Shown: positions 31,518 to 43,408, counted from the stretch's first letter. The stretch is 64,000 nucleotides of DNA from Chalara sp. BL73 (GCA_918026815.1 CAKJVC010000083.1:269800-333799); one strand, 5' to 3'. The notes: generated by a model not told the origin, from the letters alone. A program made the numbers and translations.

Positions 31518-33075
31518 TTAGTGTATTACGCTCGATTCTTCTATACATGCTGGTTTCCTGGGGTGCAATAACCAAAACTTAGCTTCTAGCCCATCGGTAC
31601 ATGATGCATCCTCATCTCGCGGAAAATCTCTCAAATACTCTACCAGTGCTACCTCGACATTGAATCTAATCTGGGAGTCCGTTGAGCCCATCCACGCGGC
31701 CTGCAGAGCCATGGCCATGTAACTTCCTCCCAATGGTCTGTACTGTGCAGCAGATCCTTCATACGCCAAAATCTCGTTTGCAAAACCATTCGATTCTGCC
31801 TCAAGTTGACCACTATTTTCCATGTCGGTGGAACGAAGATTGATGTTTAGTACGATCGCAATGGAAAGAGCAAAGACGTATGCACGCTGAAGTTCAGCTT
31901 GAACTCTCATCAATGTGGCGTAGTCAGAGACTCCTTCGGGAAAACCTCCATATTTTATAACTTGCAAAAGTATTCCTTCCAAAAGATTCTTGAAGATTTG
32001 GTAATTCTCTCGCGAACTGTGAAGGAGTTCCTCGTCTTCAATACCTGTAAGGCACACTCTCTTTCCGCGCTGTATAAAGCCTGGTAGTCTCGCGATACAA
32101 CGCATCATTATCCCTTCAGCCGTCGCCCCATCAAGCTGATTGACTACGATAGTCTCCCATTCCATCGGGCTAAAGTGAATATTGGCATTGAATATAGCTC
32201 CTAAGAGCTGTCACTATGTCAGCCATGATATAAGAAAAAAACTAGCGCATCACAACACTCACGACTGGACCACGCAAAGATAGGAGTAGCTTGCATTCAA
32301 AGTCATCTTGTGGATTGTAATATCGTCGTGCCTTCAAAATCTGTGCGGCGCCTTCGTAATGTCCCCACTGTTTCTCCTTGACGCCCAGGAAACTCTGCGA
32401 TGAAGCTTATTTAGCTGAAACACTTTAACCAAGGAGATGGCAAACTGACCTGACATGTCAGCAGGATCAAAACAGCGCAGAGTGTTTCCGCGGCACAAGC
32501 CTTTACTGGATCATCCAAGTATTGACGAAGTGCCCTGAGTGCCCGAGAATATCTTGCCAGAGTGCTAGTGCCAATCCCCCGGCGTAGACAGACATCTGAA
32601 TGTGCACCTACCAATGCATCGACAGCCGAATCCAAGGCTCCATTATTGCCCAGACGTTGTGGAATGTGTTCAAGAAAACTGCCATAGGTCCATAAAAGGT
32701 TAAATTTGAAGCTTGTTGTTGTCTTGATGGTATTGAAGAAGGAGCTGGATAATAGTGTCAGGTGGTTGCTTGGGGACTGAGGAACTTCTAGGCTGCCAGT
32801 CCGCCTTGTCGAAATGAGAGTTTGCTCAGGATTTAGACTCTCGCCAGGGGAGGATGTATCGCTTAGAAACCCCACTTCTTTGAATTGATATCTCTGCTGC
32901 CCTACGCCTATGCAAGGCAAATTGAGCCGCTGGCATCTCGAACATGCCGGCTTTTCCTGGCCACACTGTGTCACGATTAACTTGACACTCATTGCTCTAA
33001 AACAATATGCCCACGGACCTTCTTCCTCTGCTTACGACACCCATCGCAACCGCGGCTTGAGGGTACGCCTGGCAT
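31518..33075 (-). CDS. Zn(II)2Cys6 fungal transcription factor
   Basis: Exons are 33075-33019, 32965-32450, 32394-32263 and 32207-31518 (introns 53, 55, 55 bp), joining in frame to 464 aa. The finger is split by the first intron: CDGCRKQRKK plus CGQEKPACSRCQ…C, giving the six-cysteine spacing 2-6-6-2-6. This defines a Gal4-type binuclear zinc cluster, a nuclear DNA-binding domain. The rest matches the fungal-TF middle region (…LLTCQSFLGVKEKQWGHYEGAAQILKARRYY, then the PMEWE part). The protein is short but ends on a natural stop. It is divergent from the RTA1-like gene at 33773 with ~700 bp between, so it may control that transporter; this is inference. Confidence 0.85.
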
Positions 33076-33772
33076 GATCCACACTTCAACGTTGTGGATT
33101 GCTCGCTCAAGCCGATGAGATTGCAAGGCCTATGTCAGTACGCATGGGAAATACAATAACTGGGGAACAGAAAAGTAGAGTGAGCGTTTGGTATTTCCCG
33201 ATAAAGTTACAGAGGCTTGGACCAGCCAAGCAGCCACTGTCCGCAGCGCACGCAATGTGGGGCAGTTCTTCCATTAACCACTCAGAGCGGTTGCATTGCA
33301 GCACGTTGGACGTTGGAAAAGACCAGGGTTCGCACCGGCCAATCGCAACCGAAATGCATCGCGAATGCACTAACCCAATATGGCCCTATGGCGCGCTCCG
33401 ATATCGATATCATCCTCACCTGCACAACGTTTTTCGGTCTGAGCTGCCTACAATATGCGGCGCCATTCTCAACGTTGTAAAAGGCGGTTCAGCGGGTGCG
33501 AGTACCATTGTGGCTGTTTTACGGCTTTCCTAAACTTCGCGCTGTGCCACGATAGCCTGCATCTGGACCTTCTGAGGTTCTCCGTCATTTGGAAGTCTAA
33601 CATGGGTATGAGGGTAGATAAACAGATGGCCATGGCCCTTCTTCCTCTCATCACTTTGCGATAAGTATCCTCCGCCTTCCCTCTCTTCTTCCGGCTGGGC
33701 CTATCACCGCGGAAACGCTTTGCTACTGAACACCACTTCGCCCTGTACCTTTCCTTGAGCAAACACGACAAA
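33076..33772. promoter_or_regulatory. Divergent intergenic region, TF and RTA1-like gene
   Basis: These ~700 bp separate the start codons of the Zn2Cys6 regulator and the RTA1-like gene. Frames on both strands are short and lack domains. CGG/CCG trinucleotides are present, but I do not claim a specific Zn2Cys6 site. Confidence 0.4.
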
Positions 33773-34860
33773 ATGAGTTCAAATATTGAAAACTATTATG
33801 TCTACAAGCCTTCAGAAATCCTCCCCGTTGTATTTGCGGTTCTTCTTGGAATATCTTTAGCTGTACACACTTGGCAAAATTTGTACGTCGGGCAGAGCCA
33901 ATGTGAATTTTCATCAAGAACCCTCAAACTAATATCTTCAGTCAATACAAATACTGGAGGGTGATGTATCTGATGATCTGGGGCGGTCTCGTCGGTACAT
34001 CTGGATGGGTGATGCGCGTCATCTCAGCACGTCAGCCTGGACATCTCGGTCTCTACTCTGCGCAATACACCCTTATTCTTTGCGCTCCCCCAATCTATTC
34101 AGCAGCCGAGTACGTCGTCCTCGGTCGACTTATGCATTATGTTCCTATGCACGCACCGTTGAACCCCGGTCGTGTCACATACCTTTTCATCTATCTCGGA
34201 GCCGTCGTGGAGGGCTTATCGGCGGCTGGGGCATCACAGCTCTCTGTTTCTGCAGACAATAATTCGTTGGCTGAGAGTGGCGCGAAACTGCTAATCGCTG
34301 GAGTTATAATGCAGGCTGTGGTGGAGTGTGTCTTTATTGGGTTTGTGGGCATGATACACTATCGTTGTGTGAAATCGAACATGCTTACCTCTAATATTCG
34401 AAATATCTGTATCGTCCTCTACGGCACATCGACTCTCATCTTGTTGCGCTGCATCTATCGAGGTGTCGAGAAGGTTTCGATCCTGAAAGTGGTGGCATCG
34501 TCAGGAAACTGCGGCCAGACTTGTGTGGCTGTTCTCAGACATGAGTGGTATCTTTACGTGTTCGAAGCGGCGCCCGTGGTTGTATTCACCTACTGGTTGA
34601 ATCTTATACATCCTGGCAGATTTCTGCCACAACAGAAACAAGTGTTCTTGGATTATAATCAAAAAGAGCGCCAAGGCCCCGGTTGGCAGGATTCACGATC
34701 CAAAGGGATGACTTTCGTCGATCTGTTCGATATCAATGGGTTTCTGAAAGGGACGTCAGCGAGTGACAAGTTCTGGGAGAGAGCTGAAGAATGGCCAATT
34801 GTGGGAGAGAGAAATGGGCAACAAGGCGAGGATAATCCTGGACTCGAACGAGGCAGATGA
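33773..34860 (+). CDS. RTA1-like integral membrane protein
   Basis: Exons are 33773-33882 and 33942-34860 (59-bp intron), in frame, 342 aa. The family is the RTA1/lipid-translocating-exporter group of seven-helix fungal membrane proteins, some conferring resistance to toxic lipids or azoles. Typical motifs are YKPSEILPVVFAVLLG at the N-terminus, WRVMYLMIWGGLVGTSGWVMR, LILCAPPIYSAAEYVVLGRL, ILLRCIYRGVE, and HEWYLYVFEAAPVVVFTYWLNLIHPGR near the end. The cytosolic tail is polar. The frame is intact. A neighbouring divergent Zn2Cys6 gene may regulate it. Confidence 0.88.
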
Positions 34861-35449
34861 TTTGATAGCATGAAGCGATGGTTTCCCTTGGTGGAGTAAG
34901 GTTGGTTGAGTTAGCACACTGGTTTTTCTTTGTGATCTTTAGAATAGTTTATGTTTTTCGGTATAACAATGGGGTATATGTTTATTCACTCTCATATTAT
35001 TCATTACCTATCATTTCTACATTGGCAAAATTCGTCCCCCAGCCATAGTAGGTTAGAAATTGGACAAGGGGAAGGTATTCAAGCTATGCGGTTGCTGAGT
35101 CTAGAAATCCTTTCCACTATTGACATTACGAAACGTCAGCGTATCAACCAAGACCTTAAAATCCACCAAGACGCCACCTTACCAAGCCTATATCCCACTC
35201 ATTCTCGAGCGTCGCCCCAGGATATCTTGGACAGCAGGGGAGCTGGCTGCGTGTTTGACCCGCGCTAGGGCCCGCCTTCTGGTACTGGTGGGACTAGAAA
35301 TCAAAGCGTGTCTTGTAAAATCTAGGGGCACGTGCAGCTTAAATATACTGAAACTGACAATGTGGCCTTCGCCTGCCTCGTTACCAGGTCGCCGGCGGAG
35401 GATATCGCGGATGAGCAAGGGAGGCAGAGTCGAAGCTAGGATATACGCA
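34861..35449. other. Gene-free stretch
   Basis: Open frames up to ~127 codons overlap on both strands without a recognisable domain. The distal part abuts the hAT relic and may belong to it. Confidence 0.4.
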
Positions 35450-36330
35450 TCATGTCCCAATGTTTGTAAAGGTGCTCAAAAGCTTCGTAGGCATAGTTGG
35501 TAGCCCACCGCCCCCAGCCCGTGGCATCACCGTCAAGATAGGACAGTGTAGCCGGTAGTGTATACCCCGTACATACGGCCGTACAGATAGAATAGCACCG
35601 CCGTAAAATAACTCATCTAATACGTATACAATCCACGTGGCATGCCCCCAGCTTTTACTTTCCACCTCTTCCTCTATCGATTGCTCTTCTATATCCTCTA
35701 GATAGAACATTTGAACTTGATACCAGGACCGTAAGCACTCTAATGCTCCAATTACTTCTACCGGGAGCTTATTACGGCGATCGGTAATAGTGATTATGCA
35801 AGATGAGAATAGACGTTCAGGCGCTGCACTTATTGCAGGAATAAAAAGTAGTGTCGGAATACCTACCACGTAGCAAAAGACGTAGTAGCTGTGACTACGT
35901 TCTTGCTGGTGTGGTTCTGATATTCTTGATTGATTCCTCTAAGCTACGGCCTATTACCAGGTAGTTATATAATGGCAGAAGGCCCACAATCCTCGTGATC
36001 TGAATCATCCGATGGAACGCGTGAAACTATGTACATGCATTCCAACAAGTAGATTTAAAGCCATCTTACCCAAATTAGGGTATACAGATTGCCGCTCAGG
36101 CGTCTTCTACCAATCCTTCACATCTTCAAAGTCATGCTGTGGTAGTGCTTCGCAGTATCGAGCATATTCATCCATATACTGGCTGGGAGGCACCTGTTGT
36201 ACAAGGCATACTTCCACTCCGAGAACTTGTTTGGTAGCCGGTTAGGCGCCTTCAGTTGAGTAGGACAAGGACGATAGGTTAGGAAGGCATTAAGACTAGT
36301 AGACATATACCTCTTTTTCCACATATTCTC
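35450..36330 (-). pseudogene. hAT-family transposase relic
   Basis: The minus strand encodes IPAISAAPERLFSSCIITITD…IGALECLRSW (35700-35850), the hAT C-terminal dimerisation signature (IPAMSxxPERxFS…T…R). Further upstream pieces (…FLTYRPCPTQLKAPNRLPNKF, SEWKYALYN) at ~36118-36320 resemble the preceding hAT region but are separated by stops and frame changes. The TAG/TAA stops are consistent with C-to-T decay. The flank at ~35870-35940 recurs near 16940-17035. It is not functional. Confidence 0.7.
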
Positions 36331-36383
36331 TAAAGCAACCTTTGATAGTTGCCACCATGCCTCGTCCTAGTGTTCTTGAATAT

Positions 36384-36600
36384 TGTAACAAACAGAGAGC
36401 AGCAGGAAGGATTGCAATAGAGCAGGTAAAGACAGGTATGAATGCAAAAGCAATAGTATTGTTTAAGGACATGTATGTTGTAAAGACACGTGACTACCAA
36501 ATACAAAAGTAATAGTATTGTATTGATATGAAATATAGGTCTATGAATCTGTGACAGACTCAAGCTTGCCCTCCTCTAAGGGGTTCTAGCTTTCTTTTGT
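36384..36600 (-). repeat. LTR family C, truncated copy
   Basis: It starts TGTAACAAACAGAGAGCAGC and shares GGATTGCAAT, CACGTGACTA, CAAGCTTGCC and CTCAAGCTTGCC-type blocks with the full copy immediately to the right. It is divergent and shortened; two tandem pieces of one family therefore stand here. Confidence 0.65.
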
Positions 36601-36648
36601 ATCCTTCGCCCCTCGACGGTGTCCTACAGTGTCACAAGCTTGTGACTT

Positions 36649-37036
36649 TGTAACAAGTAGAGGGTAGCAGGAGGGATTGCAATACAGTAGACTAAAAACA
36701 CGTGACTAGCAATGTGGTTTTCAACAGTGATGTATTGGTATCAAAAGTATGCTTGTCAGTCTAGCAGGAAAACTCAAGCTTGCCTTCCTCCAGGGAGCTC
36801 TAGCTCTTCTAGAGCTCTTTCTTATATCCCATAACAGTGCTCACTGTGCTTAATAGTGCTGTATCCTTGACCTACGGAACCACCGAGCTCTACAGGTCGG
36901 TATCCCCGAAAAGTATTCTATCAATCGAAGCCCACGATAGTCTAGACTATACGCCTCCATAGTGGCTGTAAGCCTTTGGCTGGCTGTCGGCTCGCATACA
37001 GCGTGCAACCGACCCTAACCGACTCTGGCTGTTACA
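36649..37036 (-). repeat. LTR family C, full-length copy (388 bp)
   Basis: It begins TGTAACAAGTAGAGG and ends GGCTGTTACA on the plus strand, i.e. 7-bp imperfect inverted termini. It is colinear with the reverse complement of 4286-4674. The 5 bp on either side (GACTT, CGATG) do not match, so no target duplication survives. Confidence 0.8.
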
Positions 37037-37099
37037 CGATGCTTTGCTTCAAACATTTTAAAGACAAAGGAATACAGTTTAATATCAATATAATAGCTA

Positions 37100-38260
37100 C
37101 AAATCGGACTCGTCACCTTTTTATTGCTTACCCTCAGTCAATCCAACTTGCTTAAACCAACCAGGACGTTATACTCGTTGATAATACATACAAAACCAAC
37201 AAATTTGATATGCTACTTCTTCATATAATTGGTAAGCTTTACTTTTTTATTTATACTAATCTTTATACTAATTTATTCTATAGGTAATACAAGTTCAGGC
37301 ATGACATTTTCAATTGGGTTTTTCCTTTTTCCAGGCGAAACAAAAAAAGATTTTGAACGGGCATTTCATTGTTTGTAAAAGCTTGGAATCAAGCCTGCAG
37401 TTGTAGTTATGGACGGTGACTAGGCTCAGAAGTATGCTTCAGAAGAAGTATTTCTGTATGCTCCTACACTACTTTGCATTTGGCACGTTAATCAATGTGT
37501 TGTTGCCAAGTGTAAAAACATAGTTGGAAACGAAAACTGGTCAGCATTTGAAACTGCTTAGCGTACAGTTATTCAAGCACGTACAATTAAGGAATTTTAT
37601 AAGCATTGGCTTGAATTTCAAACTCAATATTTAACTCCTAAAACTCAGCAGTGTGTAACATAGTTACAAAATAAATAACTAAAGCCTGGCTAAAAAGAGC
37701 GTCTAGTTGCAGCTTGGACAAATCAACATTTACACTTTGGGATACGAGTCACGTCGCGCGTTGAAAGTGCTTATGCTTATATTAATCGTTATTTAAGGGG
37801 CAAAAAAACCAAAAAAAAGGGTTTATTTGTCATGGTTATTTATTGAAGCAGCTGTAATTAGCCAAATTACAGCTGTGTCGACTCGTACGGCTATACAACA
37901 AGACCGGGCACCTTTTGATATAAACAAAAAGCTATTTCAGGGTGTTTTGGAGTTATTACATAACACGCACTCCGGCATGTACAGCAGCATTTACAGCTTG
38001 TTTCACTGCCTTTACAGCTTTGTACAGGAAGCTTTACACAGTCAATAGGCTTGCTTTGTGCACATATATGTGACATAAAGAAGTCTATAAGTGGTCTTAC
38101 TCCGTCAGACTTCCATAAGCACTGGTACTGGGACCGCCGAAGTATTTTACAGCCACTTCTTGACCCACTGCCAGCTGGTAGACAACGTACAGCTAACTTG
38201 CGAGTAGCCAGTACAGGCCGTAATTATTCTTTCAAGAGGAGAAGAACAAACAAAGCGATA
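37100..38260 (+). pseudogene. Mutator-like (MULE) transposase, decayed
   Basis: The plus frame, with a likely intron at 37231-37283, reads …VILVDNTYKTNKFDMLLLHIIG / NTSSGMTFSIGFFLFPGE…VVVMDGD*AQKYASEEVFLYAP-LLCIWHVNQCV…WTNQHLHFGIRVTSRVESAYAY. These match the MULE catalytic domain: first Asp (DNTYKTN), second Asp in the DRE-equivalent, the CIWH motif, and Glu in TSRVES. At least eight in-frame TAA/TAG codons stand where Gln or Trp would be expected, pointing to C-to-T decay. The tail (…SDFHKHWYWDRRSILQPLLDP) lies at ~38100-38170 in the same direction. Terminal repeats were not found. Confidence 0.8.
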
Positions 38261-38518
38261 ACCTGCATGTTCAGCATGCCATAAGCAAGGCCATTCAATG
38301 AATAGCTATAATTGACCAGTAAGGCTACAGGCATCAATTGCTAAACAAAGTCAAATCTTCTTGATATAGACATAGCAGCAAAGCAGCCACTGGCGCTTAC
38401 AGCACCTGTAGCGTCCTTTGTGATTACAGGGCCTATAGAGTCTACTATAACTGTGGCATCCCCCGCACTTACAGCGCCTACAGCGTCAACTGTGTCTCCC
38501 TGTTTGTCTTTCAACGTC

Positions 38519-40593
38519 TTAAATAAGGTCAAAGTCTTCTAAGTCAACATTAACGTTCCGTAGTGTCTCTGGCGTGACTTCTAACACATGTGGGTATCTT
38601 TGATACTCTTTGTAATGAATTCCCATTTCCATCAAAATCGCAGATGGATCAGTCTTTAACTCGTTTGTCCGAATATCCAACAACGCAACACGAAGATTAT
38701 CAATGGCAGTGGTGCTAAGAGAGTGACCGAACTTATTTATCGGCCTGTAAAAGCTGGGGAAAGGCCCGTGGATCATCTCGCCCATCATTAGGCCCGGCAC
38801 GTAACAAATGCCCACAACCTGATACATTCTGTCTGGCGCGGAGGTTGTAGCATATTCCCGTAGCAATACTGGAAGCCTGCAACCAAGTAACACACAAATA
38901 AAGTCGTTCGGGCAGGTACCAAGTGGTGCCAGCCCAATAAGGCCATCAACAGTCAAAAAAATACAGCGCCCCACAATGTTTGTAGCGCATGCCCGGAAAA
39001 AAGCTTCAGATGGATGCATTGATGCTTCCTCTAACTCCTCATAACTTTCATCAGTCGTCCATATGGTGCGTAGATCTCGTACAGTTCGATCAAACTCAGG
39101 CCAATATGTATCAGGCGGGTCAAAATCATGGGCAAACCCCAAACCAACAAAGACGCGAGCGTAAGCCTCAATAACTGTTCCCCCATTCTTGTAAGGTGCA
39201 TCGAAGTCCTCCAATGGCTTCAATTGCCTTATTAGGTCGACCATGTCGTCGTGAGAGACCGCTGATTCGTAGTCGCCAGTGAGTGCGCAGCGAACTTCAC
39301 CTATCCTCGACGCCCGGACGCCAGCAACACGGAGCACTCCTTGCCCAAGAAACTTGACCTGTGCAGATATCCACCCACAGGCACTCCACGTCCCCCAAGG
39401 CAGGTTTAGCTGTTTTAAAGGACTTGACCAGTCTGGAACCCAACTTGGTATATCCAGGACTTTAGAGGAAAGTTCACAGGTATCTAAAATTTTCAACGAA
39501 CGACGCTGGGTGATGATCTTGAGGACAACCTCTATATAGATGTCTGAGACAGATTTGGAATAATCTGCCTGGATGCCTAAACGTTGATCAGGCTCGCATA
39601 GCAAGCTGAATACTGCGTAGATCATGTCTCGCGGATCGGTGCTTTTGGAGCCGCGAATATCTGTTCGAAGGTCACGATAACCCAGAAACCCTGGTCTTAT
39701 CCTACAAAGCTGTTCAACCAGTCTTAGAGATCGAATGTAGGTGAGCCTCCGTTCTCCAATACGCCAAATATCGCCAGGCTGGCGAAAGATGGAATATGCC
39801 CCTTTTCTAAACGAATCCCACTCAACCTCTGTACTTCCGCATTTCACTAGAGCCTTTGTGGAAAGGCCAATTTCTTGACGGATCCAGATTCGCTCAAACC
39901 ACGGCCGCTCAAAGAGGGAACATATGCAGCGCAGTTCCTGCTCGTTAAACGGTGCCTTCGCGGCGAGATCCCCCCATGCTAATTCCGAAGTGCCACGTGC
40001 CGGCTTTATGCTTGTTGTTCCCCAATTGATTTCAACTTGGCGGCCAACATGAGCTATGGTCTCAAGAGCACGACCGCTGTCGTTCTCCTCTGGGCCCAAC
40101 CATGCCAAAACGCGATTTGCAAGTCGATAAATGTTGCCCATGAGAGGGATTTGGGAATTTTTTTCCTCAATATCCTTTTGATTGATACAAAGAGAATCAA
40201 CCCAGAGTTGCCGATCCTCTGTTGTATATCTGAGGTGCCGAAGAGCGATATCAAGGTTGTTTGTAATGGAAATGGAACTTCCGTCAGACATTATTGCATT
40301 TTTGGGGTTCTTTGGTGAGCCCCAGACATATGAAAGGGCCTCATATTGGAATGATCCAGAACGCAGCTGAGAACAGCTGGACTAGACTGAATTAGAGGGT
40401 CGGTAACTTGGACAGCAGGAAAATCACGTACTCCCAACTGTATCTCGCTCAAAGAGATGCGAATTGGATCCAAAAACGAGCCTGGATAAAGCGTGACAAC
40501 CCTGATACTCTGGCCAGGTGGATTTAAAGGCTCGTAGACGAGACGTTTTGTAATATTAGCTGGGAGCGACATCTGAGGCAAGGCTATTTTCAT
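38519..40593 (-). CDS. HET-domain protein, intact
   Basis: Exons are 40593-40432 and 40366-38519; the 65-bp intron starts GTACGT and ends TTCTCAG. The join gives 669 aa in frame and restores the first HET block (FQYEALSYVWGSPKN), which straddles no stop. Block 2 is LWVDSLCINQKDIEEKNSQ with YRLANRVLAWLGPEEND. Then FERIWIRQEIGLS and SKSTDPRDMIYAVFSLL follow; the last keeps the canonical DPRD. The C-terminus contains IGLAPLGTCPNDFICVLLGCRLPVLLR and YVPGLMMGEM, as in the other HET genes here. No lesion is found. It lies between a MULE relic and LTR-E, and can be taken as functional. Confidence 0.88.
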
Positions 40594-40718
40594 CAAAAGA
40601 TCATTCTCTAGTTTTATGTGGATCGTAACTATCCAAGAGAACGACGGGTCAATGATTTATTCATTGAATATTATTGAGGGAACGCCCGGGCTGTAGTAAC
40701 TACTTATACTTTACCCTG

Positions 40719-40949
40719 AGCGCACGTAGCACCGCGATCTCTGCACAGTGCTAGTATGCTCGTTGAGGTTGGTGGATAAGTCTTGATTGTTGGTTGTGTT
40801 TCTAAGTTGTTACAGGATCGTGAAGTTGCAGGTCTGAAAGGACCCACAACTCACATGATCGGGTGTTCACGTGATTCTACTTACATGCGTTCCGACAGTC
40901 AGGTTGGTGCAGTAGCCATAAACTTTAGGATATGGAGGAAGCTGGAATA
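40719..40949 (+). repeat. LTR family E, copy
   Basis: It shares GCACGTAGCACCGCGATCTC, ACAGGATCGTGA.GTTG, GGTGTTCACGTGATTCTA and ACATGCGTTC with the inverted copy at 44487-44697. The left boundary is degraded. It ends next to the kinase-like gene's stop. Confidence 0.65.
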
Positions 40950-41860
40950 TCAGGTAGAAACGAGTTGTATTGGGACTATGTATCTACCAAATCGTTCTAA
41001 ATCAGAGCCAATGCCAAATCTATCGTCGGTGTAGACCCAGCTTGGAAAAAATGACGGAACCGCACTTCCTAATCGGCCTGCAAAGCTAGGATCGATTAAG
41101 GTGATACAGCAAACATTGGTCATGATGTTGCTGGGACTCACGTCTCCGTGGCTGAAGCCTACACAATGGAACCGATCAAACGCTTGCTTAATGCCATCAG
41201 CTCGCGAACGTAACTTAGACGCTTCGAGTTTGGAGAGCTTTTCCATTCGGTAACCGCAAGTGATCCCATTGTCCAAGATGGGCTGCTGGTCAAATTCTAC
41301 AACAGGCAGTCCGAGCTTTGTCAACTTAGTAAGTATGTCGAATTCATATTGAATAAGCTTTATAGACACCTCGTTTGAATAAGCAAGCTTGAGAAGAGGA
41401 ATTCGACCGCGTTTGGTAATTCGAATAGACGCGTAAAACCGTAGTCAAGTAGCATCGAGTCTTTCCAGATAGCAGCTATTTCAGAGCTTTGATGTACCGG
41501 CAAAATGTCGACGTTTTTAAGAGAGGGTGAGCTTTCAAGATCAGGGTAATCAGGCAATCCCGACCAAGTGATTGAAAACGGCTGGTGGTCGGAATTGACG
41601 ATACATCGATACGATCCAGGCACTCCCGCACTTTGAGGCGGTGTTATCGGTTTGGCCTTATAGCCTCGGAAGTGCTGAGTAGATTGCGTGAGACACGAGC
41701 TTATTGAGGTTGGTCGAGGACGTGTGAGTGGGGATTTTGTCTGCGGGTTGCTAGTGCGCAATTTGGTTCTCCGGAGGCGTATTCCTGGTACCAGTCAGTT
41801 AGCAGTTCCCTACACTATAGAACCCATACCTCGGATCCTTTGCGCTTGAGTATGAGCCAT
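40950..41860 (-). pseudogene. Kinase-like (small-kinase/APH-type fold) gene with a frameshift
   Basis: Exon 1 is 41860-41830; a 45-bp intron (GTATGG…ACCAG) leads to 41784. The frame then runs into a stop near 41360. The family continues in another frame from ~41410: RIPLLKLAYSNEVSIKLIQYEFDILTKL, then GYRMEKL, FSHGDVSPSNIMTN and LIDPSFAG. The break falls at the nucleotide-binding loop (…FTRLFELPNA / GRIPLLKLA), near 41406-41412, and equals a 2-nt gain (or 1-nt loss). The catalytic H-G-D, Asn and LID motifs are kept. It is a recent pseudogene or a sequence error. Short fungal kinases of this kind have no fixed substrate. Confidence 0.7.
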
Positions 41861-43111
41861 ATCAAAGAAATGATGTCTGTTGTGGGCAGAGCTTCTTAGC
41901 TCGAGATGAGAATGGACATGCGCCGGTCAATTAATTGATTTGAGTCGAGGGACTGAGTCGAGGGATTTCGCGAGTCTATCAAGCCGCGGTGGCAGATCTG
42001 GTCGAAATACCAGATGTTGTAGCTAATATAAATTGCGGCTTCAAAAATGTGCAGATGTCGCCGTTACGTTGCAATGCTGCGTTTTCGGTGTGGTTGGAGG
42101 TAATGAAATTGACAACGATCACACTCCAGCCACAGTTGATCTCTATGCCTGTGGCCGTAAATTTTGAAAACAGCAAATATAAGTTAGCCGAGCAAAATGT
42201 TGCAACTTTCACAGATCATCTGACTGTCTCGCACGAAATTTTCTGTATTTTTGTGCTAAGATATTTGTGTGCCCTGCAAAGATGTTAGTTTCTCCGAGTT
42301 GCACCGTACCATTTCGAACGGGAGGATCCTCCCCTTTCGCGACGAGTTTACAGGACGACAAACCTCTGCGGTTTGTAGCCTTGGTATCCATGAGGAATCC
42401 ACCCCTTTCTCGCCGCCGCCGCTGCCGTGAATCCCTACGTTGCCTCATTCGACGAGATGACCGTCCTCAAGTTTCCCATTGCGCCGCGAGAAGTGCGAAT
42501 GAAATACCTGGCTGAAGTGCAAAGATTTCGGAGTAGTGTTAGAGCAGCACGGTGAGAGCTTATCGACGGTGACAGCGCACCAGACTGTAATGACCTGTTG
42601 GAAACGGTGACCATGTGGCAAAGAAAGCGAGCACGGCGGCGAGCATGGCGGTTTACACAACGATGCACTACGATGCATGACAATGGAGGGAACGGCCACC
42701 AGAATATATAACAAGGCATAGAAGATGAGATAATGACGGGCATGAAGACAGAAAGAACAACAGCGGGCACAATAGCGGCCCAACGATGGCGGCAACGGTT
42801 ATCGTAGAATACCCCTAGACTCAGGATTAATTTTCTCTTTTGCTGGTTCCATTTTAGTGTCTGGACGTGAGCAACTATTACTTTAACCTGAACGGAGCCT
42901 GAGCATAGCCCTAAGTGAGCATAGCCCTGAGCACACCCTGAGTACCTCAGTAAAGGTCCTGTTTTGGCTCCCCGGCTGCTTGGTTTGACTCTCTTTAATT
43001 CGTTCATAGTTGCCAAGATATATCGCAAGGTGGAAATAAATATGGACTGCTTTATTGTACAAGAAGTCAGAACAGCTTCCTAGAATTAAATACACGTCTA
43101 TTATACTACAT
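41861..43111. other. Gene-free stretch
   Basis: One long minus frame (42435-43028) shows no domain, lacks a splice pattern and has Cys/Arg-rich composition typical of chance frames. A CCTGAGCATAGCCCTAAGTGAGCATAGCCC short tandem duplication lies near 42890-42935. Nothing else is recognised. Confidence 0.4.
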
Positions 43112-43212
43112 CTACTTAGTCAAATCAAATTGAGTAGCTAGACGACTACACAGCTCAAACTCTATCCTTTCAGCAGCCTTTGGAGCTTTAAGTATACTAC
43201 CAACTATATCAG

Positions 43213-43408
43213 TGTTGGTATCACGGGCTTACTTTCCACGGGGCAAAAGGCGTAGCTCTACTTTGTAGGCCACGCTCTTGCTCTTGATGGATATGGTAAA
43301 ATGATTGTTGTTGTATTAGGTTCTACTCTAGATTCTACAAAATGGGGGTTGTGCGGACCACGTGACCCGGTGGGTCGTATGTGGATCCGTAAACCCCTAC
43401 TTCCTACA
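43213..43408 (+). mobile_element. Solo LTR family A with 5-bp target duplication
   Basis: It starts TGTTGGTATCACGG and ends TTCCTACA; 196 bp. The duplicated target ATCAG stands at 43208-43212 and 43409-43413. It interrupts the C-terminal codons of the HNH gene: removing it with one target copy joins GSD to IVG in frame. Confidence 0.93.

Noticed and set aside
42435..43028. 197-codon minus ORF
   Set aside because: No domain, low-quality composition and no supporting neighbours; not reported as a gene.
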